From Clostridiales bacterium (GTDB taxonomy: Bacteria; Bacillota; Clostridia; Lachnospirales; WQUN01), in contig JAISZF010000014.1 in NCBI GenBank assembly GCA_031269415.1, positions 1 to 10,597 on the forward strand: a stretch of 10,597 bases of DNA. The letters are read 5' to 3'. Position 1 is the stretch's first letter. Each line of letters starts with the position of its first letter. Positions 1 through 5,757 of this stretch are shown here, piece by piece. Under the pieces are notes generated by a model. The model had not been told where the DNA came from, did no database searches, and worked only from the letters and a program-made list of their open reading frames with translations. Position numbers and translations under genes: made by a program.

Positions 1-1
1 C

Positions 2-1090
2 CTGCTGTTCCCGTTCTCGATGGATGTATATACTTATGACCCAAAGCCGGGGCAGTATGTGGTGATTCAATCGGTAAAATACCTGTTCGACGAGAAGATT
101 GCCTCGTATGGGGGCAGACAGTTTTTAATCCGCGTGTTCAGGAACTATGATCGCGAAAATCGAATCATCAATATCATTACGGCGGTTTACGCGCTGATAA
201 TAATATTCGGGGTTATGGGTTCGTACCTCCTCGGCAGGACAATCAGCCGCGTGACCCTGCGCCCGATACGCCGGATCACCCAGACCGCGGAACGCATCGG
301 CGTTGAGGATTTAAGTCAGCGGATAGAGACGAACGGCCCGGACGACGAGATAAAAGAATTAGCCATAACGATTAACGATATGATATCCCGGTTGGAAACC
401 TCGTTCCGACAGCAGAAGCAATTCGTGGCCGACGCGTCGCATGAGCTGCGCACGCCTATATCTGTTATTCAGGGCTACGCCAATCTGCTGGATAGGTGGG
501 GTAAAAACGACGCCAGCGTTTTACAGGAATCTATAGACTCCATAAAGGCGGAAACCGCGCATATGGGGCAGCTTGTTAAACGCCTGTTGTTAATGGCGAA
601 AGCGGAGCAGAACAAGGTTCAGATCACGAACCAGCCGCTGCGACTGAGACAGATAGCCGAAGAGGTCATAAAAGAGATGGGGCTTACGGAGCGAAAGAAC
701 GCCGTCGCGCTGACCACATCGGGCACGGATATTATCGAGGGCGATTATGATCTTATAAAACAGTTGCTATGGATCTTTACGGAGAACGCGGTTAAGTATT
801 CCAAATCGTCCGAGGATCATATATGGATTGATATTTATAATGAAAACGGTCAGGTGTGTATGCGAATAAAAGACGAGGGCATAGGCATCAATCAGGAGGA
901 TCTGCCGTATATATTCGAGCGGTTTTACCGGGCCGACAAATCGCGTACCAATAAAACTCAAGCGCCGGGGACGGGCCTTGGCCTTTCCATCGCGGCGTGG
1001 ATCGTCAAGATGCATGACGCGGCTATCGAGGTGGAGAGTGAGCTGGGGCAGGGGACGCAAATTGTGGTCAGGTTCAAATCCGCGGGTTAG
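2..1090 (+). CDS. Sensor histidine kinase, 5'-truncated by window edge
   Basis: Membrane sensor kinase that should autophosphorylate on a histidine and pass the phosphate to a response regulator, probably encoded just upstream. The frame is open to the left edge, and residues LLFPFS precede the first ATG at 20, so that ATG is unlikely to be the true start. Counting from it, residues 1-48 are the end of an extracytoplasmic sensor region, about 50-72 a transmembrane helix, and 73-125 a HAMP domain (TLRPIRRI, then DEIKEL). The HisKA motif HELRTP has the phospho-acceptor H141. The HATPase domain has the N box ENAVKYS (N256), the G1 box DEGIGI (285-290), the F box FERFYRADKSR and the G2 box GTGLGLS (317-323). 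All catalytic motifs are intact, so it should be active. The layout is that of the OmpR-partner kinases common in Bacillota. The signal sensed cannot be told. A TolC-like gene follows after 20 nt and is probably co-transcribed. Confidence 0.95.
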   Translation: MLFPFSMDVYTYDPKPGQYVVIQSVKYLFDEKIASYGGRQFLIRVFRNYDRENRIINIITAVYALIIIFGVMGSYLLGRTISRVTLRPIRRITQTAERIGVEDLSQRIETNGPDDEIKELAITINDMISRLETSFRQQKQFVADASHELRTPISVIQGYANLLDRWGKNDASVLQESIDSIKAETAHMGQLVKRLLLMAKAEQNKVQITNQPLRLRQIAEEVIKEMGLTERKNAVALTTSGTDIIEGDYDLIKQLLWIFTENAVKYSKSSEDHIWIDIYNENGQVCMRIKDEGIGINQEDLPYIFERFYRADKSRTNKTQAPGTGLGLSIAAWIVKMHDAAIEVESELGQGTQIVVRFKSAG

Positions 1091-1110
1091 AACATGGGGG
1101 GTTAAGGATA

Positions 1111-2169
1111 ATGAAGAGGATTGTATCGGCGGCCTTGATGTGCCTGGTAATGGTTACGCCCGTATTCGGGCAGGCGCCGGCTGTTTTGGAACGTCTGACA
1201 GTCGATCAGGCGGTGGAAGCCGCGATTGCCGCCAGCAACGATTTAAAAAGCTATGATGACAGTTTGATTTCAAATAATGAGAGTTTGGATTCGCTGAAAG
1301 AACAGTTTCAACTGGAAACGGACTATGGCAAGGTGTTAAGCCTGGCCGTGCAGATCATGCAGATGGAAACGCAGAACACCCAAACCAATAATAACGCGAA
1401 CCTGGCTGTGGATAAGCTGCGTATCTCCGTCATGAACCTGTTCGCTTCGATAATCAACGCCCAGAACGCGCTCACGCTCGCGGATCAGTCGCTGTCCATA
1501 CAGAAGAGGCAGCTTGACATCGCGAAGATTAAATACAACCTGGGATATATAAGCAAGATAGATTACGATACGCAGACCAACAGCTATAACCAGAAATTGG
1601 CGTCGCGGGAGACCCAGAAGATCGCCATAGACAACGCGTTTGTTTCACTGAACAAGCTGCTGGGCTATACGCTAACCAAGCAGTATGATCTGGTTCTGGA
1701 TCTTCACTACACGCCGTTAGGCGAGATCAGTATAGCCGGGGCGGTCGATACCGCGCTCAGGAGTGACCCCAGCTTGGTAAACCAGCAGGGGAATGTCGAG
1801 GTCGCGCAATACAAGATAGATATGTATGACTCGGAGGTTTCCACGGACACAGAGGAGTCGCTGGACAGAAACCTGCAGCAGGCGGAGCGTTCGTTGTATG
1901 AGACGCAAAGGGGTATAGAGCAGAAGGTAGTTAACGCGTATAACAATATAAAGAATCAAGAGATCTCATACGATAACGCCATATTGGCGTTGGAAGCCCT
2001 TAATTTGCAGCTTCCGCTGAAGGTTAAGCAGGCTGAGCTGGGGAAGATCACCAAGTTGGAGTTGGATCAGCTCTATTATCAGATTGCCCAGCAGCAGGAG
2101 ACCATTAGGAGTTTGTCGGTCAGCCACGCTATTAATGTGACGCAGTTTAATAATCCGGGTACGCTGTAA
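1111..2169 (+). CDS. TolC-family-like secreted coiled-coil protein
   Basis: This 352-residue exported protein resembles the outer membrane efflux protein (TolC/OEP) family. Residues 1-20 form a signal peptide: MKR, then a hydrophobic stretch, with likely cleavage near VFG|QAPA. LTVDQAVEAAI at 29-39 is the classic first helix of OEP repeats. Two halves follow, each with long amphipathic helices and a related motif: LGYISKIDYDTQ (144-155) and LGKITKLELDQ (309-319). This is the internal duplication expected of TolC. TolC proteins usually have well over 400 residues, and the stretches where the barrel strands should lie (about 67-97 and 240-252) look short and helical or polar. A full outer-membrane barrel is therefore doubtful. 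The ATG at 1111 is preceded by a G run and AAGGA. It follows the kinase by 20 nt and ends just before a terminator, so it is the last gene of that unit. Export or envelope function is inferred; the substrate is unknown. Confidence 0.75.
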   Translation: MKRIVSAALMCLVMVTPVFGQAPAVLERLTVDQAVEAAIAASNDLKSYDDSLISNNESLDSLKEQFQLETDYGKVLSLAVQIMQMETQNTQTNNNANLAVDKLRISVMNLFASIINAQNALTLADQSLSIQKRQLDIAKIKYNLGYISKIDYDTQTNSYNQKLASRETQKIAIDNAFVSLNKLLGYTLTKQYDLVLDLHYTPLGEISIAGAVDTALRSDPSLVNQQGNVEVAQYKIDMYDSEVSTDTEESLDRNLQQAERSLYETQRGIEQKVVNAYNNIKNQEISYDNAILALEALNLQLPLKVKQAELGKITKLELDQLYYQIAQQQETIRSLSVSHAINVTQFNNPGTL

Positions 2170-2186
2170 TATTACGCGCCCAGCAA

Positions 2187-2221
2187 AAAAACACCTTGCC
2201 GTTTTCCGGCAGGGTGTTTTT
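2187..2221 (+). terminator. Intrinsic terminator after the TolC-like gene
   Basis: CACCTTGCCG (2192-2201) pairs with CGGCAGGGTG (2207-2216) around a 5-nt loop, TTTTC, with one G-U pair in ten. A run of A precedes the stem and five T follow it, and these extend the pairing. It lies 22 nt after the stop codon of the TolC-like gene. Because A and T tracts flank both sides it could also work on the other strand, although no convergent gene is present. It separates the kinase/TolC-like unit from the pilus operon. Confidence 0.93.
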
Positions 2222-2237
2222 GCTATTTGGGGAGGGG

Positions 2238-2273
2238 AAGCCGCTGATATTATTCGTTAAAGGCTCGCGGCTT
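2238..2273. repeat. 7-bp inverted repeat with 22-nt spacer
   Basis: AAGCCGC (2238-2244) is perfectly complementary to GCGGCTT (2267-2273), separated by 22 nt. It lies just downstream of the terminator. No T run follows it directly, so it is not an obvious second terminator. It could be a protein-binding site, part of a small structured RNA, or chance. Confidence 0.35.
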
Positions 2274-2314
2274 ATTTGATTGCGTTTGTTTCTTCCGAGT
2301 GCCTTACAGCCGGC

Positions 2315-2348
2315 ATATATACCTCGACAAGCACTGATATATATCTCG
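2315..2348. repeat. Direct repeat, 22-bp period, possible activator sites
   Basis: ATATATACCTCG (2315-2326) and ATATATATCTCG (2337-2348) match at 11 of 12 positions and start 22 bp apart, which is two helical turns. Direct repeats on one face of the helix are typical of response-regulator sites. They lie about 115-150 bp upstream of the -35 box of the pilus promoter. The AT-rich half could recur by chance, so the call is tentative. Confidence 0.35.
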
Positions 2349-2402
2349 GAATTAATTCATATTTGTTTTGTTGATCTACGAGACATTATCAAATTAAAAA
2401 AT

Positions 2403-2416
2403 TTTTGTTAACAAAA
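2403..2416. promoter_or_regulatory. 14-bp perfect palindrome, candidate operator
   Basis: TTTTGTTAACAAAA is a perfect two-fold palindrome, centred about 55 bp upstream of the -35 box of the tadZ promoter. The symmetry and position fit a dimeric transcription factor site. Its regulator is unknown, and AT-rich sequence produces palindromes more often than average. Confidence 0.45.
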
Positions 2417-2425
2417 TGTAAATCA

Positions 2426-2439
2426 AGTCCATGGGGACT
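2426..2439. repeat. Short inverted repeat AGTCC-ATGG-GGACT
   Basis: Two perfect 5-bp arms flank ATGG, ending 25 bp upstream of the -35 box. This is the most GC-rich patch in an otherwise AT-rich region. It is a candidate operator half-site pair, but the arms are short and chance cannot be excluded. Confidence 0.3.
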
Positions 2440-2464
2440 GTATAACGGTTTTTTACGACATCTA

Positions 2465-2494
2465 TTGACAAAGCGCGCTACAATAATATATAAT
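2465..2494 (+). promoter_or_regulatory. Consensus sigma-A promoter of the pilus operon
   Basis: The -35 TTGACA (2465-2470) and the -10 TATAAT (2489-2494) are both exact consensus, with an 18-bp spacer. Transcription would start near 2500, giving a leader of about 85 nt before tadZ. A second TATAAT at 2519-2524 has only a weak -35 (CTAACA, 17-bp spacer) and might be a secondary promoter. Such a strong core promoter, with symmetric sites upstream, suggests control by a repressor or an upstream-binding factor. Confidence 0.8.
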
Positions 2495-2584
2495 ACTAAC
2501 ATCAACAATCTAATTCACTATAATAACAAATTATTCTTAATGTGCAAAAACTATCAAGCCGCTTTTTAGAGTAGGGAGGGTGCC

Positions 2585-3664
2585 GTGGCTAAGAAAAACA
2601 TCCTGATTACCGACAATGATGCAAGTTATCTGGAAAACTTTGAGCGTTTCCTGCGGAATAATCATTCGGATAAATTTATCATAAATACCGCGGCTAATTC
2701 CGACGGAGTAAGGGCGTTCGCCGACAATTATGATCGCAAAGTGGACATACTGCTGATTACTCCCGACGCCTATACTGACAGAATTAAGAATTGCGCCTCG
2801 GTCATTATGATTCTCTCCAATGGAGTCATACCCATTCAACTGGAGAAATATCCGGTTATTAAGAAGTATCAGTCCGGTGACGCCATTGTTCACGCAATAT
2901 CACGCGCTTACGCCGAGGCGGTGCCGGATGAGTTTGACATAAGCCAGATAAACGCCGAATGCGAAATTATCGGCGTATTCTCGCCGATTGGCGGCAGCGG
3001 TAAGACGACCATCGCTTCCCTTCTCGCGTCGCGCTTAGCCGCAAAGGATAAGGTTCTGTATTTTTCACTGGAACAGTTCCAATATACCGAGCAGTTGTTA
3101 TCGGGATCGTCGCGGTACAATATGTCAGATTTCCTCTATTTCGTACATAAGGGGGACAGTGAACTGCTGGCCAACCTAAACAGGATGCTGATAACGGATG
3201 TTAATCTGAACGTAAATTTCTTAAACAGCCCTTTGTGTTTTGTGGATCTCAATAAAATTGAGCCCGCGAAATGGGCCGCCTTCCTGAAAGCATTAGTGCT
3301 GTTTGGTATATTTAACAAGGTAGTTATAGATATGCCGTCGCATTTGGACGAACAGATCCTGGAAGTCCTCTCGGCTTGCAATAAAGTTATTGCCCCTGTT
3401 CTGGACGACCGCGTGTCCGTGCTTAAGATGAACCGTCTGGCGCATGATCTGGCGCAGATAGACGATGAAATACTGCTTAAGAAGTTTATTTATGTATTAA
3501 ACAAATACAAGGGCTTCCAGCCCCATACGGAAATTAACATCTTTACGACCCTGCCGGAGGACAGCGAGCCTCTGCTGAACCTTGCCATGCCGGATATAAA
3601 ACGCCGTCCGTTTTGGGGGGAGTTGGGTAAGCTGTCGTCAATGCTTGATGAGGTCAGGAGTTGA
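2585..3664 (+). CDS. tadZ: TadZ/CpaE-like pilus localisation ATPase homologue
   Basis: This 359-residue cytoplasmic protein has the TadZ layout. Residues 4 to about 110 form a receiver-like domain (KNILITDNDASYLENF keeps the acidic pair). The phospho-acceptor aspartate is missing, since the strand VDILLITPDAY has I or T where D is expected. Residues 127-355 form a ParA/MinD-type domain. Its P-loop is SPIGGSGKTT (133-142); the signature lysine of the usual KGGxGKTT is replaced by isoleucine. A Walker B-like KVVIDMPSH (245-253) is present. In Tad systems TadZ/CpaE positions the secretion machine, often at the pole. Degenerate motifs of this sort are known for clostridial TadZ, including the structurally studied Eubacterium rectale protein. 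The start is GTG at 2585, four nucleotides after GGGAGGG (2574-2580). It is the first gene after the promoter and lies just before tadA. Confidence 0.88.
   Translation: MAKKNILITDNDASYLENFERFLRNNHSDKFIINTAANSDGVRAFADNYDRKVDILLITPDAYTDRIKNCASVIMILSNGVIPIQLEKYPVIKKYQSGDAIVHAISRAYAEAVPDEFDISQINAECEIIGVFSPIGGSGKTTIASLLASRLAAKDKVLYFSLEQFQYTEQLLSGSSRYNMSDFLYFVHKGDSELLANLNRMLITDVNLNVNFLNSPLCFVDLNKIEPAKWAAFLKALVLFGIFNKVVIDMPSHLDEQILEVLSACNKVIAPVLDDRVSVLKMNRLAHDLAQIDDEILLKKFIYVLNKYKGFQPHTEINIFTTLPEDSEPLLNLAMPDIKRRPFWGELGKLSSMLDEVRS
3656..3660 (+). promoter_or_regulatory. Shine-Dalgarno of tadA, selects TTG start
   Basis: AGGAG lies inside the end of tadZ and eight nucleotides before TTG at 3669. The upstream alternatives in frame, TTG 3645 and ATG 3648, have no purine-rich sequence before them. 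This favours TTG 3669 as the start. Confidence 0.65.
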
Positions 3665-3668
3665 TTCA

Positions 3669-4913
3669 TTGGACGCCAATAAAGACAGTCTGAATAAGCG
3701 GGCTTTATTTAAATCCATAAAAAAGTCTTGCTTCGATAAAATAATATCGTTAGGCTCTAACATCTCCGATCAAGTGGCGTTGAACATCATTTCCGAGATT
3801 GTGTTTGAGGAAACGCGGAAAGTCTACCTGACCGTAGTGGAACGGAGCAGCCTCGAAACGATAATCTTCAACTCACTGAGGCGCTTGGGTCCGCTGCAGC
3901 CTCTGATAGAGGATGAATCCGTCACCGAAATCATGGTTAACGGAAAGGATAACGTATATTTGGAGCGTGACGGGCGTATTGAGCATTCCGACGTCAGGTT
4001 TGATTCCGAGGAAGATCTGCTGTCGATTATTAACAAAATCGTTAAGGAGGTCGGGCGCGAGGTTAATCAGAGTTCCCCGATTGTGGACGCCCGCCTTATT
4101 GACGGTTCACGCGTAAGCATAGTCCTTCCGCCCGTTTCCTTAACAGGCCCGGTTATTACCATACGAAAATTCCCCGCGATAGCGATGACATTGGAACAAT
4201 TACTGGACTGGCACGCGATAAGCGACGAAGCGGCGGAATTTTTACATAAGCTGGTTATAGCTAAATACAACATATTTGTCGTGGGCGGCACGGGTACGGG
4301 TAAAACGACATTTCTGAACGCGCTGTGCAATTGCATCCCCCGTGACGAACGAATCATTACTATCGAGGATTCCGCGGAACTGCGGATAGTGAACGTGCCA
4401 AACCTGGTAAGTTTGGAAACAAAGAACGCCACCGCCTCCAGCGGTACGGAGATCAGTATACGCGCCCTGATAAAAAGCTCGCTGCGTATGCGGCCCGACC
4501 GCATTATAGTCGGCGAAGTGCGCGGCCCCGAAGCGCTGGACATGCTTCAGGCCATGAATACCGGCCATGACGGTTCATTATCCACCGGCCACGCCAACTC
4601 AACGCAGGATATGCTGTCGCGGCTTGAGACTATGATTCTCTCGGATTCGGACTTTCCATTGGAATCAGTCAAGAGACAGATAGCGTCCTCCCTGGATATT
4701 ATGATCTTCCTGGGCAGATTGCGGGACAAGAGCCGCAAGGTGCTTGAGATAAGTGAGGTTTTAGATTATAGCAGCGGTGTGGTCCGAATGAATAAACTGT
4801 ATGAATTCCTGGAACAAACCGAGGATCATCGCGGCAAAGTCGTCGGTGAACTGAAGAATGTCGGTCAGCTTCAGCAGACAGGTAAATTGAAGAAAGCCGG
4901 TATCGTTCTGTAG
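3669..4913 (+). CDS. tadA: TadA/CpaF pilus secretion ATPase
   Basis: Hexameric type II/IV secretion ATPase that powers Tad pilus assembly from the cytoplasmic face of the membrane. From TTG 3669 the protein has 414 residues, normal for CpaF. Seen in order: a helical N-terminal region, the N-terminal domain motif LGPLQPLIEDESVTEIMVNG (73-92), then the RecA-like domain with Walker A GGTGTGKTT (206-214), the Asp box ITIEDSAEL (230-238), Walker B RIIVGEVRGPEA (278-289) and the His box TGHDGSLSTGHANS (298-311). All catalytic motifs are intact. An ATG at 3648 would add seven residues and overlap tadZ, but it lacks a ribosome binding site. With the TTG start, tadA begins 4 nt after the tadZ stop. 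The last 30 or so residues (QLQQTGKLKK) are polar and probably flexible. tadB follows after 16 nt. Confidence 0.96.
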   Translation: MDANKDSLNKRALFKSIKKSCFDKIISLGSNISDQVALNIISEIVFEETRKVYLTVVERSSLETIIFNSLRRLGPLQPLIEDESVTEIMVNGKDNVYLERDGRIEHSDVRFDSEEDLLSIINKIVKEVGREVNQSSPIVDARLIDGSRVSIVLPPVSLTGPVITIRKFPAIAMTLEQLLDWHAISDEAAEFLHKLVIAKYNIFVVGGTGTGKTTFLNALCNCIPRDERIITIEDSAELRIVNVPNLVSLETKNATASSGTEISIRALIKSSLRMRPDRIIVGEVRGPEALDMLQAMNTGHDGSLSTGHANSTQDMLSRLETMILSDSDFPLESVKRQIASSLDIMIFLGRLRDKSRKVLEISEVLDYSSGVVRMNKLYEFLEQTEDHRGKVVGELKNVGQLQQTGKLKKAGIVL

Positions 4914-4929
4914 GGGAGGGGAGGGCTAT

Positions 4930-5745
4930 ATGGACGCGCATTTCCCGTTAAACAAAAAAAAGTCAGCGTCAAACTCGCGGTATCAGAACGTGCCCGAACT
5001 CATTGATGACTATAACGCGTATAAGATGTCGCCGTTTGAGTACGCCAAATACTTCGCGCTTTCCTGGTCCGGTATGTTTTTGCTCGCCTATGTCTTTTAC
5101 AGGAACTTTGCCCTCTGTCTTCTGTTTTCAATGTCCGCGTTCGCGTTGGTTAATGTTTTTAAGAATAATATTATAAAAAAGCGCAAAAATGAACTTATGT
5201 ACCAATTCAGGGACGCCCTGACATCCTTGGCCTCATCGCTGGGTTCCGGCATAGTTATTGAAAAAGCCTTTGAGGAAGCCGTAAGGGATCTGCGTATCCT
5301 GTATCCTTATGAGAAGGTAATGATTATTGATGAATTAAGCGCCATTGTGCTGAAGAAAAAGAACGGCGTCGAGCTGGAAGAGTCGCTGCTGAATTTCGCC
5401 AGACGCGCCAAGCTGCCTTGCGTGACGGATTTTGTGGATGTATTTGTCTCCGCTAACCGCACCGGAGGCAGAAGTGTTGATATTGTCAGAAATTCCATTA
5501 CGATGATAAACGATAAGATTGAGATTGATAAAGAGATAGAAACGCTGGTTTCCGGCAAGAAATTGGAGCAGCGGCTTCTGTCCGCGGCGCCGGTGGGATT
5601 TGTAGCCCTTCTTTCGCTGATTGCCGGTGATTTTATCGAACCCATGTTTACAACGATCGACGGTCATATTGTAATGACCATTGTGCTGGGAATAATGCTC
5701 GTGTCTTACCTGATCTCCCAATGGATTATGAAGATTGAATTGTAA
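4930..5745 (+). CDS. tadB: TadB-like inner membrane platform protein
   Basis: Polytopic T2SSF-family protein of 271 residues, one of two GspF-like subunits that form the membrane platform moved by TadA. A polar cytoplasmic N-terminus (1-42) is followed by two membrane segments (about 43-58 and 60-77). Next comes a cytoplasmic T2SSF domain (about 88-212) with QFRDALTSLASSLGSG and the usual AFEEA helix, then two C-terminal membrane segments (about 219-236 and 247-266). Order and size fit TadB. The ATG at 4930 follows a very G-rich double Shine-Dalgarno (4913-4925) that begins at the last base of the tadA stop. tadC begins 12 nt downstream. Assignment to TadB rather than TadC rests on its position as the first of the pair after tadA. 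Confidence 0.9.
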   Translation: MDAHFPLNKKKSASNSRYQNVPELIDDYNAYKMSPFEYAKYFALSWSGMFLLAYVFYRNFALCLLFSMSAFALVNVFKNNIIKKRKNELMYQFRDALTSLASSLGSGIVIEKAFEEAVRDLRILYPYEKVMIIDELSAIVLKKKNGVELEESLLNFARRAKLPCVTDFVDVFVSANRTGGRSVDIVRNSITMINDKIEIDKEIETLVSGKKLEQRLLSAAPVGFVALLSLIAGDFIEPMFTTIDGHIVMTIVLGIMLVSYLISQWIMKIEL

Positions 5746-5757
5746 GGGGGCTCCGCG

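Larger units (their letters stand above)
2222..2584. other. Regulatory intergenic region, no gene seen
   Basis: About 360 nt between the terminator and tadZ, clearly AT-richer than the flanking genes. I find no convincing coding frame on either strand and no recognisable riboswitch. It holds an inverted repeat (2238-2273), a direct repeat (2315-2348), a palindrome (2403-2416), a short inverted repeat (2426-2439) and a consensus promoter (2465-2494). The inferred leader after the promoter is about 85 nt and contains only a weak AATAA/TTATT inverted repeat (2522-2535). The density of symmetric sites upstream of one promoter suggests that the pilus operon is regulated at transcription. Confidence 0.7.

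Noticed and set aside
2222..2584. c-di-GMP or other riboswitch in the tadZ leader
   Set aside because: Pili are often controlled this way in Clostridia, so I looked for a conserved core. The leader after the promoter is only about 85 nt, AT-rich and without a multi-stem fold.
4067..4543. 158-residue open frame on the - strand
   Set aside because: It lies wholly inside tadA, whose catalytic motifs are intact on the + strand. Its translation has no domain I recognise and I see no start signal.
4913..4925. G-quadruplex between tadA and tadB
   Set aside because: Only three G runs are present (4, 4 and 3). The stretch is better explained as a doubled GGAGG ribosome binding site of tadB.
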